A stretch of 23,424 bases of DNA from CALJIC01 sp039805565 (GCA_039805565.1 JBDLTZ010000327.1:1-23424), one strand, 5' to 3'. Positions 14,250 through 21,813 are shown, numbered from the stretch's first letter. Translations and numbers: made by a program. The notes: generated by a model not told the origin, from the sequence alone.

Positions 14250-14552
14250 ATGCTCCTCACCCCCCGCGAGCAAGAGAAGCTCCTGATCTATGTCGCGGCC
14301 GACCTGGCGCGTAAGCGGCGGGCGCGCGGCCTGAAGCTCAACCTCCCCGAGTCCACCGCGCTGATCACCGAGGCGCTGCTCGAGGGCGCGCGCGACGGGC
14401 GCAGCGTGGCGGAGCTGATGGAGCTCGGGCGGCACGTGCTGACGCGCGACGACGTAATGGACGAGGTGCCGGCGCTGCTGCCGGTGGTGCAGGTCGAGGC
14501 GACCTTCCCGGACGGGACGAAGCTGATCTCGTGCCACGACCCGATTGTGTAA
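14250..14552 (+). CDS. ureA: Urease gamma subunit
   Basis: This 100-aa protein has the exact family length. UreA is the small structural subunit of the nickel enzyme that hydrolyses urea to ammonia and carbamate. The gamma-subunit pattern is plain: MLLTPREQEKLLIYVAADLA, then RRARGLKLNLPESTALI, a DGRSVAELM segment and a C-terminal VQVEATFPDGTKLI block. The start is fixed by the family N-terminus and by GGAGGA just before ATG 14250, although the open frame extends upstream. It is the first gene of ureABCFGD, transcribed from the promoter at 14142-14170. It is separate from ureB, unlike the fused form of Helicobacter. Confidence 0.97.
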   Translation: MLLTPREQEKLLIYVAADLARKRRARGLKLNLPESTALITEALLEGARDGRSVAELMELGRHVLTRDDVMDEVPALLPVVQVEATFPDGTKLISCHDPIV

Positions 14553-14554
14553 GT

Positions 14555-14617
14555 AGTGAGTCTTGAGTCGTGAGTCTTGAGTCGTGAGGCTGCGTCTGCT
14601 GAACACTCAAGACTCGT
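14555..14617. repeat. AGTCTTG/AGTCGTG heptamers with inverted copy, ureA-ureB gap
   Basis: Alternating units AGTCTTG, AGTCGTG, AGTCTTG, AGTCGTG run from 14559 to 14586, starting a few nt after the ureA TAA. An inverted copy at 14605-14615 pairs perfectly over 11 bp with 14572-14582, giving a hairpin with a 22-nt loop. It could attenuate or stabilise the message between ureA and ureB. Confidence 0.85.
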
Positions 14618-14651
14618 GGCGTGTAGCTCACGAATCGCGGCTGGAGGCTGT

Positions 14652-15026
14652 ATGGCAGGCAGCAGTGACCGCTATATTCTGCGCGACGAGCCGGTGGAGA
14701 TCAACGCCGGGCGCCGCACCACAACCGTGACGGTGAGCAACACCGGCGACCGCCCCATTCAGGTAGGCTCGCACTACCACTTCTTCGAGGTCAACCGCGC
14801 GCTGTCGTTCGACCGGGCGGCGGCGCTGGGGATGCGCCTGAACCTCCCGGCCGGGCTCTCGGCACGCTTTGAGCCCGGCGACACGCGTGAGGTGGAGCTG
14901 GTGGAGCTCGGCGGGCTGCGACGCGCGGTGGGCTTCGCCGGCCTGGTGAACGGCAGCACCGCCACGGACGGGGGCGTGCGGGCCGCGCTGCGTCGCGCGC
15001 GGGAGCAGGGGTTCAACGCGGAGTAG
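14652..15026 (+). CDS. ureB: Urease beta subunit
   Basis: This 124-aa structural urease subunit has the beta-family marks GRRTTTVTVSNTGDRPIQVG, SHYHFFEVN (the family's S-H-[FY]-H-F-x-E-x-N), LSFDRAAALGMRLNLPAG and FEPGDTREVELVELGG. It begins with the family-typical YILRDEPVEIN after a short leader. ATG 14652 follows GGAGG (14643-14647). In other ureases UreB packs against UreA and UreC in the (ABC)3 trimer. It lies 99 bp after ureA, with heptamer repeats between, and 215 bp before ureC, which is wider than in most urease operons. Confidence 0.97.
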   Translation: MAGSSDRYILRDEPVEINAGRRTTTVTVSNTGDRPIQVGSHYHFFEVNRALSFDRAAALGMRLNLPAGLSARFEPGDTREVELVELGGLRRAVGFAGLVNGSTATDGGVRAALRRAREQGFNAE

Positions 15027-15241
15027 CCCGCCCATGACGCATCTGGAGATACAGCGCACATATCACACGCTTGCGCAGGCGCATAGGCCGTATCGAGATG
15101 GCTCACGAGCGTAGGTCCGCAGACGTATATGTGCATAGTGCACAATGTGCGCCTCATGCCACTGCTCCGCCGCGTGTTCGGCAGCGACGCCCGTTGTGCG
15201 CCTGGACAGACCCCGCAAGACGTATTGCCACGGAGACGCCC
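15027..15241 (+). other. 215-bp ureB-ureC intergenic region
   Basis: No gene is seen in this gap. It holds widely spaced 8-bp inverted arms (GCACATAT 15056-15063 / ATATGTGC 15127-15134) and a small GTGCA-TAG-TGCAC palindrome near 15131-15143. GGAG at 15232-15235 is the ureC ribosome site. I see no convincing internal promoter. Confidence 0.5.
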
Positions 15242-16960
15242 ATGGCCTTGATCCCCCGCCACCAGTACGCCGCCCTCTACGGCCCCACAACGGGCGACCG
15301 CGTGCGCCTGGCCGACACCAAGCTGCTCATCCAGATCGAGCGCGACCTGCTGACCCACGGCGACGAGGTGGTGTTCGGCGGCGGCAAGACCATCCGCGAC
15401 GGCATGGCCCAGCGGGCGAGCGCCACAAGCGCGGGCGGTGCGCTGGACCTGGTGATCACCAACGCGATCGTGCTGGACCCGGCGCTGGGCGTGCTGAAGG
15501 CCGACATCGGCGTACGCCACGGGCGGATCGTGGCGGTGGGCAAGGCCGGCAACCCCGACACGATGGACGGCGTCCACCCGCAGCTGGTGATCGGCCCCGG
15601 CACCGAGGTGATCGCCGGGGAGCACCTGATCGCCACCGCCGGCGCGATCGACAGCCACATCCACATGATCGCCCCGCAGCAGGTGTACCACGCGCTCTCG
15701 AACGGCGTGACTACCATGATCGGCGGCGGCACCGGGCCGGCGGACGGCACCAACGCCACCACCGTGACCCCCGGCCCCTGGTACCTGGCGCGCATGCTCG
15801 AGGCCGCCGAGTCGCTCCCGGTGAACATCGGTCTGCTCGGCAAGGGCAACGCCAGCACCCCCGAGGCGCTGCGCGAGCAGATCGAGGCCGGCGCCTGCGG
15901 CCTGAAGGACCACGAGGACTGGGGCACCACCCCCGCGTCGATCGACTGCTCGCTGCGCGTGGCCGACGAGTACGACGTGCAGGTGGCCATCCACACCGAC
16001 ACACTCAACGAGAGCGGCTTCCTGGCCGACACGATCTCCGCGATCGACGGGCGCACCATCCACACCTACCACACCGAGGGGGCCGGCGGCGGCCACGCGC
16101 CCGACATCATCGCGATCGCCTCGCTGCCAAACGTGCTGCCCTCCTCCACCAACCCCACCCGGCCATACACCGTCAACACACTGGCCGAGCACCTCGACAT
16201 GCTGATCGTCTGCCACCACCTCAACCCGAGCATCGCCGAGGACGTGGCCTTCGCCGAGAGCCGCATCCGCAAGGAGACGATCGCCGCCGAGGACGTGCTG
16301 CACGACATGGGCGTGATCAGCATGTACTCCTCGGACTCGCAGGCGATGGGGCGCGTGGGCGAGACGGTGACGCGCGCGTTCCAGACGGCCGACAAGATGC
16401 TGGCGCAGCGCGGCAAGCTCCCCGAGGACCACGCCGACCACGACAACGCGCGCGTGCTGCGCTACCTGGCGAAGCTGACGATCAACCCGGCGCTGGCCCA
16501 CGGCATCGCCCACGAGGTCGGCTCGCTCGAGCCCGGAAAGCTGGCCGACATCGTGCTGTGGGACCCGGCCTACTTCGGAGCTAAGCCGAAGATGATCATC
16601 AAGGGCGGCATGATCGCCTGGGCGGCCATGGGCGACCCGAACGCCTCCATCCCGACGCCTCAGCCGGTCTTCTACCGCCCGATGTTCGGCGCCTTCGGCC
16701 GCGCGCTCGGCCAGACCAGCGTGAACTTTATGTCGCAGGCGTCGATCGATCTGGGCGTGCCCGAGCGGCTCGGCCTCTCGCGGCGCGCGGTCGCGGTGCG
16801 CGGCTGCCGCAGCGTGGGCAAGAAGGACATGGTGCGCAACACCGCCACGCCGCGCATCGAGGTGGACCCGGACACCTACCAGGTGCGGGTGGACGGCGAG
16901 CTCGCCACCTGCGAGCCGGCCGAGCGCCTGCCGCTGGCGCAGCTGTACTTCCTGGTGTAA
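15242..16960 (+). CDS. ureC: Urease alpha subunit (catalytic)
   Basis: This 572-aa catalytic subunit carries the dinuclear nickel site. All ligands fall at +5 relative to Klebsiella numbering: His139 and His141 (SHIHMI), carbamylated Lys222 (GLKDHEDWG) and Asp365 (MYSSDSQAMG). His in VAIHTDT and in HTEGAGGGHAPD complete the set. The mobile flap CHHLNPSI supplies Cys324 and His325. All catalytic residues are intact, so an active enzyme is expected if nickel is inserted. ATG 15242 has GGAG 15232-15235 and the family N-terminus (RHQYAALYGPTTGDRVRLAD). It is cytoplasmic and matures with UreD/UreF/UreG encoded just downstream. The TAA stop is followed at once by a 21-bp repeat. Confidence 0.98.
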   Translation: MALIPRHQYAALYGPTTGDRVRLADTKLLIQIERDLLTHGDEVVFGGGKTIRDGMAQRASATSAGGALDLVITNAIVLDPALGVLKADIGVRHGRIVAVGKAGNPDTMDGVHPQLVIGPGTEVIAGEHLIATAGAIDSHIHMIAPQQVYHALSNGVTTMIGGGTGPADGTNATTVTPGPWYLARMLEAAESLPVNIGLLGKGNASTPEALREQIEAGACGLKDHEDWGTTPASIDCSLRVADEYDVQVAIHTDTLNESGFLADTISAIDGRTIHTYHTEGAGGGHAPDIIAIASLPNVLPSSTNPTRPYTVNTLAEHLDMLIVCHHLNPSIAEDVAFAESRIRKETIAAEDVLHDMGVISMYSSDSQAMGRVGETVTRAFQTADKMLAQRGKLPEDHADHDNARVLRYLAKLTINPALAHGIAHEVGSLEPGKLADIVLWDPAYFGAKPKMIIKGGMIAWAAMGDPNASIPTPQPVFYRPMFGAFGRALGQTSVNFMSQASIDLGVPERLGLSRRAVAVRGCRSVGKKDMVRNTATPRIEVDPDTYQVRVDGELATCEPAERLPLAQLYFLV

Positions 16961-17020
16961 CCGACGACTGACCGCCGACCACCGACGACTGACCGCCGAC
17001 CACCGACGACTGACCGCCGA
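16961..17020. repeat. 21-bp (3 x 7) tandem repeat after ureC
   Basis: Two perfect 21-bp copies and an 18-bp partial one begin at the first base after the ureC TAA. Each copy is three heptamers: CCGACGA, CTGACCG, CCGACCA. This is a higher-order form of the heptamer family. Confidence 0.95.
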
Positions 17021-17105
17021 TGCCCTTCCAGCACTGAGCCCTACGGGACACTAGACGTCCGGAGCACCCAACATCCACACTCCAACACCCCTCATCCAGC
17101 AGCCC

Positions 17106-17783
17106 CTGGCCTTTCTCGCCGCGCTCCAGCTGGCCGACTCGTTCTTCCCCAGCGGGCTCTACACCCAGTCGCACGGGCTGGAGAGCTTCACGTCGACGGG
17201 GGTGCGCGGCCCTGCCGCGCTTGGCCCGCTGCTTCAAAGCTACATCCTGCACGCCTCCGGACCCGGCGACGCGCTGGCAGCCCGGCTGGCGTGCCGCGCC
17301 GCACTCGCGGGCGACTTGGCGCCGGCGGCGGAGGTGGACGCGCGCCTGGAGGCGACCAAGCTGGCCGCCGAGACGCGCGCGGCCTCGCGGCGCTGTGGTC
17401 GCCGGGTGCTGATGCTCGGCGAGCAGCTCTACGGCGACGAGCGGCTGCGAGCCTACACGCGCGCAGTGGCCGCCGGGGACGCGCCAGGGCACCAGGCAGT
17501 AGCGCTGGCGCTGCTGGGCGCAGCCGCGGGCCTGGACGAGGAGAGCGCCGCGCTGCTGGAGCTGCACACCTTCGCCGTCAGCCTGGTGGGGGCAGCGGTG
17601 CGGCTCGGGGCGCTGGAGCACACCGACGCACAGGCGCTGCTGCTGAGGGCGCACCCCGCTATTGCCGAGGCCGCCGCGGCCCACGCGGGGCAGGAGATCG
17701 AGGACATCGGCGGCTTCGCACCGCAGATCGACGTGATGCAGTTCCGCCACCGCCACGCCGACGCGCATATGTTTGTCAGCTAG
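17106..17783 (+). CDS. ureF: Urease accessory protein UreF (start codon unresolved)
   Basis: UreF is an all-helical protein that joins UreD and UreG in the nickel-insertion complex. The family marks are seen: an N-terminal LQLADSFFPSG-x-YTQSHGLE block, a central RRCGRRVLMLGEQLY helix, GDAPGHQAVALALLGAAAG, and a C-terminal FAPQIDVMQFRHRHADAHMFVS tail. The conserved block is encoded upstream of the first in-frame ATG/GTG/TTG (GTG 17202). Between the in-frame TAG at 17052 and 17202 there is no canonical start. I set the start at CTG 17106, giving 225 aa, a normal UreF length; an ATC at 17073 preceded by GGAG 17061-17064 is an alternative. The start is therefore a guess, while the identity and stop are sound. 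The gene ends 11 nt before ureG. Confidence 0.85.
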   Translation: MAFLAALQLADSFFPSGLYTQSHGLESFTSTGVRGPAALGPLLQSYILHASGPGDALAARLACRAALAGDLAPAAEVDARLEATKLAAETRAASRRCGRRVLMLGEQLYGDERLRAYTRAVAAGDAPGHQAVALALLGAAAGLDEESAALLELHTFAVSLVGAAVRLGALEHTDAQALLLRAHPAIAEAAAAHAGQEIEDIGGFAPQIDVMQFRHRHADAHMFVS

Positions 17784-17794
17784 AGGAGCTCACA

Positions 17795-18424
17795 ATGACA
17801 CGACGCATCCCCCGCATCGGCATCGGCGGCCCAGTGGGATCCGGCAAGACGGCCCTGGTCGAGGCGCTGGTGCCGCTGCTGATCGCACGCGGTCACGCAC
17901 CCCTGGTGATCACCAACGACATCGTCACGCGCGAGGACGCCGAGCACGTACGCCGCACCCTGGCCGGCGTGCTGGACCCCGAGCGCGTGGCAGGCGTGGA
18001 GACCGGGGCCTGCCCGCACACGGCCGTGCGCGACGACCCGACGATGAACCTGGCGGCAGCCGACGAGCTGGAGGCCCGCTACCCTGACGGCGACATCCTG
18101 CTGCTGGAGAGCGGCGGCGACAACCTGACGCTGACCTTCAGCCGCGCGCTGGTGGACTACGTGATCTTCGTGATCGATGTGGCCGGCGGCGACAAGATCC
18201 CGCGCAAGCGCGGCCCCGGCCTCATCCAGGCCGACCTCCTGGTGATCAACAAGGTGGACCTGGCGCCGCACGTGGGGGCCAGCCTGGAGGTGATGGAGCG
18301 CGACGCGCGGCTGGTGCGCGGCGCGAAGCCGCACCTGTACACCAACTGCCGCACCGGCGAGGGGGTCCCCGCGGTGCTGGCGGCGATCGAGGCGGCGGCC
18401 GAGTGGACGAACGCTGAGCGATGA
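17795..18424 (+). CDS. ureG: Urease accessory GTPase
   Basis: UreG is a SIMIBI-class GTPase of 209 aa whose GTP hydrolysis drives nickel delivery to apo-urease. The P-loop GGPVGSGKT covers residues 11-19, the nickel-binding CPH motif is Cys73-Pro-His75 (ETGACPHTAVRDD), and the base-specificity NKVD is residues 152-155. There is no His-rich N-terminal stretch, so nickel storage is not built into this protein. GAGGAG (17783-17788) lies 6 nt before the ATG and overlaps the ureF stop, implying co-translation. The last residues (TNAER) and the TGA come from a GAACGAT-type heptamer array that runs on into ureD. Confidence 0.97.
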   Translation: MTRRIPRIGIGGPVGSGKTALVEALVPLLIARGHAPLVITNDIVTREDAEHVRRTLAGVLDPERVAGVETGACPHTAVRDDPTMNLAAADELEARYPDGDILLLESGGDNLTLTFSRALVDYVIFVIDVAGGDKIPRKRGPGLIQADLLVINKVDLAPHVGASLEVMERDARLVRGAKPHLYTNCRTGEGVPAVLAAIEAAAEWTNAER

Positions 18425-18446
18425 ACGCCGAACGATGAACGCTGAG
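18409..18446. repeat. GAACGAT-type heptamer array spanning ureG stop and ureD start
   Basis: The units GAACGCT, GAGCGAT, GAACGCC, GAACGAT, GAACGCT, GAG run in phase from 18409 to 18446. The ureG TGA (18422-18424) and the ureD ATG (18435-18437) both lie inside, created by the ATGA carried at unit junctions. Confidence 0.9.
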
Positions 18447-19256
18447 CCGCTCTGTGGCCTTCAACCTTCAGCCTTCAGCCTCCAGCCTTCCCTCGAGCTG
18501 CTCCTCGAGCGCGACGCGGGCGGTGTGACGCGGCCCCTGCGCTGCCTGGCCCAGCCGCCGGTGCAGCTCTCGCGCGTGCGCTACGACGACCCCGCCCGGC
18601 CAGATACCGCCTGCATGACGCTGCTGCACCTCGGCGGGGTGCTGGAGGGCGACCGGCTCGAGATGCGCGTGCGGCTCGGCACGGGCGCAAGCGGACGGGT
18701 GGTGATGGCGGCGGCGACGCAGGTCTTGACTATGCCCGCGGGCGACGCGGCGCACGCGCTGGACATCCGGCTCGCGGCCGGGAGCGAGCTGCTGTGGCAG
18801 GCCGAGCCGCTGATCCTCTTCGCAGGGGCGCGCTTCACGCAGCGCACGCGGGTGGCGCTGGCCCCCGGCGCGCGGCTGGCGCTGCTGGAGGTGCTGGTCC
18901 CTGGGCGTCTGGCGCGCGGCGAGCGCTACGCCTTCGAGCGCTACGAGTCGCGCGTGGCAGTCCACGATGCCGCCGGGCGGCTCCTGATGGCCGAGCGCGC
19001 CCTGCTCGAACCCCGACGCTACGCGCTCGACGCGCCGGGCGTCCTCGGCGCGAACCCTGTGGTCGGGAGCCTGTACCTGCTGGGCGACACGGTGGACGCC
19101 GAGGGTCTCGCAGCGCGGCTCTATGACGACGGCGACGCCTCGCTGGGCGCGTCGCCGCTCCCTGGGGGGTGTGGGCTGCTCGTGCGGGCCCTGGGCGATA
19201 CGCCAAGCACGGTGCGGGCGCGGCTGCTTATGGCGCTGCGGCGGGCGTCGGGGTGA
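18435..19256 (+). CDS. ureD: Urease accessory protein UreD
   Basis: UreD (UreH) binds apo-urease and forms the nickel-delivery complex with UreF and UreG. At 273 aa it shows the family order: an LLLERDAGG beginning (about residues 22-30), MTLLHLGGVLEGDRLEMRVRLG, a TQVLTMP segment, LLWQAEPLILFAGARF, and GERYAFERYESRVAV. Residues 1-19 look different: they are encoded by two heptamer arrays (with LQPSAFSLQPS read from CCTTCAG units) and do not resemble the family. No Shine-Dalgarno is visible before ATG 18435, so translation may depend on coupling from ureG, whose stop is 10 nt upstream. No other in-frame start lies before the conserved region. It is the last gene of the operon. Confidence 0.9.
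   Translation: MNAEPLCGLQPSAFSLQPSLELLLERDAGGVTRPLRCLAQPPVQLSRVRYDDPARPDTACMTLLHLGGVLEGDRLEMRVRLGTGASGRVVMAAATQVLTMPAGDAAHALDIRLAAGSELLWQAEPLILFAGARFTQRTRVALAPGARLALLEVLVPGRLARGERYAFERYESRVAVHDAAGRLLMAERALLEPRRYALDAPGVLGANPVVGSLYLLGDTVDAEGLAARLYDDGDASLGASPLPGGCGLLVRALGDTPSTVRARLLMALRRASG
18458..18492. repeat. CCTTCAG heptamer array within ureD
   Basis: Five in-phase units, CCTTCAA, CCTTCAG, CCTTCAG, CCTCCAG, CCTTCCC, encode part of the unusual UreD N-terminus. Since 3 x 7 bp equals 7 codons, the peptide also has a 7-residue period. Confidence 0.9.
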
Positions 19257-19391
19257 TACCGCCGAGGCGCAACCACACAGGAACAGTGCATCGAAGCGAT
19301 CCCCGATGGCTGCTGAGCCCCTCCACTTTATAAAATGCGCCCCCCCGCTGACCTGCTACGCCTCCGGTTCACCCTCCACGCGCCTCGCGCC

Positions 19392-19420
19392 TTGACAACC
19401 CTCAGCAGCAATTATAATAT
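19392..19420 (+). promoter_or_regulatory. Promoter of the first fucosidase gene
   Basis: A perfect TTGACA (19392-19397) is followed by TATAAT (19413-19418, 15-bp spacer) overlapping TAATAT (19415-19420, 17-bp spacer). The site lies in an AT-rich patch about 75 nt before the ATG. It suggests the fucosidase is not simply read through from ureD. The rest of the 237-bp gap holds nothing I recognise. Confidence 0.7.
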
Positions 19421-19493
19421 ACAATCCCCACGAGAGACGAGAACGCCACGCGGCCACCACTCCGATTGGACATCGCACGACAAGGAGCACGCA

Positions 19494-20906
19494 ATGACGC
19501 ACGCCGAGGGCATGGGCCCCTTCACGCCCGACTGGGAGTCGCTCAAGGCCTACCGGGTCCCCGCCTGGTACGAGGACGGTAAGTTCGGTATCTTCATCCA
19601 CTGGGGCGTCTACTCCGTGCCGGCCTTCGGCAACGAGTGGTACCCGCGCCACATGTACGAGCAGGGCACCCCGGAGTACGAGCACCACCTCGCCACCTAC
19701 GGCCCCCACACCGAGTTCGGCTACAAGGACTTCATCCCGCAGTTCACCGCCGCCAACTACGACCCGGCCGCCTGGGCGCGGCTGTTCAAGGAGGCTGGCG
19801 CGCGCTTCGTGGTGCCGGTGGCCGAGCACCACGACGGCTTCGCCATGTACGACAGCGCCCTCACTGAATGGTGCGCGGGCAAGATGGGCCCCAAGCGCGA
19901 CCTGATCGGCGACCTGGCCGTGGCCGTGCGCGACGAGGGCATGGTCTTCGGCGTCTCAAGCCACCGCATCGAGCACTACTGGTTCTTCAGCGGCGGCATG
20001 AGATTCCCCTCCGACGTGCAGGACCCGCGCTACGAAGGGCTCTACGGCCCGGCACACGAGGCGCACCAGCGGCTCAAGCCCGACTTCATGGAGGACTGGC
20101 TGGCGCGGCTGGTCGAGCTGATCGACACGTACCAGCCGCAGCTGATCTGGTTCGACTGGTGGATCGAGCAGAAGGCGCTCGAGCCCTACGTGAAGCAGTT
20201 CGCGGCCTACTACTACAACCGCGCTGCCGAGTGGGGCAAGGGTGTGGCCGTAAACCACAAGTTCGAGGCCTTCGCCCCCGGCACGGCGGTGTTCGACATC
20301 GAGCGCGGCCAGCTCGCAGACATCCCGCCCTTCTTCTGGCAGAACGACACCTCGGTCTCGAAGAACTCCTGGGGCTACATCGAGGGCCAGGACTACAAGA
20401 CGGCCACCTCGCTGGTGGGCGACCTGGTAGACGTGGTGAGCAAGAACGGCGCGCTGCTGCTGAACATCGGCCCGCGCCCGGACGGCACCATCCCCGAGGA
20501 GGAGCAGGAGCTGCTGCGCGAGATCGGGCGCTGGCTCGAGGTCAACGGCGAGGCGATCTACGGCACCCGCCCGTGGACGGTCTTCGGCGAGGGGCCGACC
20601 GAGGTGGCCGAGGGGGAGTTCACCGACACGAAGCGTGCGGCGTTCACCAGCCAGGACTTCCGCTTCACCACTAAGGGGGACGCGCTGTACGCGATCTGCC
20701 TCGGCTGGCCCGAGGGCCCGGTGACGATCGCCTCGCTCGGCGCGGGCTCGGCATTGCCGGCTGAGCGGATCGCGGAGGTACACATGCTCGGCGCCGAGGG
20801 CGCGCTCGAGTGGTCGCAGAGCGAGGCGGGCCTGACGATCACCCCGCCCGCCGCGGCACCGTGCGCCCACGCCTACACCTTCAAGATCGCGCTGAAGGGT
20901 GCGTAG
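19494..20906 (+). CDS. GH29 family alpha-L-fucosidase
   Basis: This 470-aa retaining glycoside hydrolase is predicted to release terminal L-fucose. The TIM-barrel start reads WYEDGKFGIFIHWGVYSVPAF (residues about 23-43). Next come an ARFVVPVAEHHDGFAMYDS block and the putative nucleophile Asp221 in LIWFDWWIEQ. The barrel ends with SKNGALLLNIGPRPDGTIP and GEAIYGTRPW, both typical of GH29. A C-terminal beta-sandwich-like domain (about 370-470) follows. There is no signal peptide, so it is probably cytoplasmic and would act on imported oligosaccharides. AAGGAG (19482-19487) lies 6 nt before the ATG. Its neighbours are a PhyH-type dioxygenase (71 bp downstream, same strand) and a second GH29 gene. 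Confidence 0.93.
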   Translation: MTHAEGMGPFTPDWESLKAYRVPAWYEDGKFGIFIHWGVYSVPAFGNEWYPRHMYEQGTPEYEHHLATYGPHTEFGYKDFIPQFTAANYDPAAWARLFKEAGARFVVPVAEHHDGFAMYDSALTEWCAGKMGPKRDLIGDLAVAVRDEGMVFGVSSHRIEHYWFFSGGMRFPSDVQDPRYEGLYGPAHEAHQRLKPDFMEDWLARLVELIDTYQPQLIWFDWWIEQKALEPYVKQFAAYYYNRAAEWGKGVAVNHKFEAFAPGTAVFDIERGQLADIPPFFWQNDTSVSKNSWGYIEGQDYKTATSLVGDLVDVVSKNGALLLNIGPRPDGTIPEEEQELLREIGRWLEVNGEAIYGTRPWTVFGEGPTEVAEGEFTDTKRAAFTSQDFRFTTKGDALYAICLGWPEGPVTIASLGAGSALPAERIAEVHMLGAEGALEWSQSEAGLTITPPAAAPCAHAYTFKIALKGA

Positions 20907-20916
20907 CACCCTCTCC

Positions 20917-20944
20917 GCCCCGCGCCCAACGCTGGGCGCGGGGC
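20917..20944 (+). terminator. Hairpin between fucosidase and dioxygenase genes
   Basis: Perfect 12-bp G+C-rich arms (20917-20928 / 20933-20944, GCCCCGCGCCCA / TGGGCGCGGGGC) enclose the 4-nt loop ACGC, 10 nt after the fucosidase stop. No T-tract follows, so it may be a weak terminator or a 3'-end stabiliser that sets the ratio of the two products. Confidence 0.55.
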
Positions 20945-20977
20945 CTCTCAACGACGAGCCCTTGCAGAGAGGTCAGC

Positions 20978-21778
20978 ATGAATACCTCACAGGCGCTTCA
21001 CGAGCTGGGGGTCACGGACGACTGCTTCACTGCGGAGCAGCGGCGGGCGCTAGACACCGACGGCTTCGTGATCTTGCCGAGCGTCTTCACGCCGGAGCAG
21101 TGCCGGCAGGCGGCCGAGGAGTACGACCGGCTGCACGCGATCGAGGGGGACGAGGGGGGGCGCGAGGTGCACACCGAGGCCGGGGCGCCGCGGGTGTCGA
21201 ACATCTTCAACAAGACCACGGTCTACGATATGTGCCTGACGGCGAAGCCGCTGCTGGCGGCGGCGCAGTACCTGCTCGGCGAGTTCAAGGTACACGGCGC
21301 GAACCTGCGCGACCCGCTGCCAGGCAAGGGAGACCAGGCACTGCACGTGGACTGCGGCCGGAACGCACCGGGGGACTGGCACGTGCTGAACTGCCTGATC
21401 CTGTTCGACGACATGCACAAGGACAACGGCGCGACGCGCGTGGTGCCCGGCTCACACCGCTGGCCGCTGCTGCTGCCCCCGGGTCGCCCCCGGCCGGAGC
21501 CGATGACGCCCGAGGAGGAGGCGCTGCTGCCCGTCGACCCGCGCCAGCCCTACCCCGGCGAGATCTACGTCAGCGCCCCGGCCGGCTCGGTGGTGGCGAT
21601 CAACTCGACGATCTGGCACGGCGGCACGAAGAACGTGAGCGGGGCGCGTCGCCGCCAGCTGCACCTGAGCTTCACCCGGCGCGACCTGCCGCAGCAGCTC
21701 GACCAGCGCACCTACCTGACGCCCGCCCTGTACGAGCGGCTCAGCCCGGCGCTGCGCTATGTTATGGACGTGGCGTAG
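20978..21778 (+). CDS. Phytanoyl-CoA dioxygenase (PhyH) family Fe(II)/2-oxoglutarate oxygenase
   Basis: This 266-aa PhyH-superfamily protein hydroxylates or otherwise oxidises a small substrate using Fe(II), O2 and 2-oxoglutarate. The double-stranded beta-helix ligands are visible: His123 and Asp125 in LHVDCGR, and His214 in IWHGGTKN. Arg residues in the following RRRQLHLSFTRR would bind 2-oxoglutarate. The N-terminal LDTDGFVILPSVFTPEQC and the mid-protein LFDDMHKDNGATRVVPGSH are typical of the family. There is no signal peptide. GAGAGG (20967-20972) precedes ATG 20978. Bacterial members act on diverse substrates, including ectoine, alkylphosphonates and natural products. Its place between two fucosidases hints at a carbohydrate-linked role, but the substrate cannot be read from sequence. 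Confidence 0.88.
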   Translation: MNTSQALHELGVTDDCFTAEQRRALDTDGFVILPSVFTPEQCRQAAEEYDRLHAIEGDEGGREVHTEAGAPRVSNIFNKTTVYDMCLTAKPLLAAAQYLLGEFKVHGANLRDPLPGKGDQALHVDCGRNAPGDWHVLNCLILFDDMHKDNGATRVVPGSHRWPLLLPPGRPRPEPMTPEEEALLPVDPRQPYPGEIYVSAPAGSVVAINSTIWHGGTKNVSGARRRQLHLSFTRRDLPQQLDQRTYLTPALYERLSPALRYVMDVA

Positions 21779-21813
21779 TGTAGGGCCGCTGGAACGCGCC
21801 GCAAGGCTCTGGC

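Noticed and set aside
15056..15134. Internal promoter or operator in the ureB-ureC gap
   Set aside because: The 8-bp arms are about 60 bp apart and no -35/-10 pair with good match and spacing could be found.
14774..16513. A 579-codon minus-strand frame across ureB-ureC
   Set aside because: It is antisense to UreB and UreC with all urease ligands intact on the plus strand; composition is shadow-like.
17202..17783. ureF starting at GTG 17202
   Set aside because: It would remove the conserved N-terminal block that is plainly encoded just upstream in the same frame.
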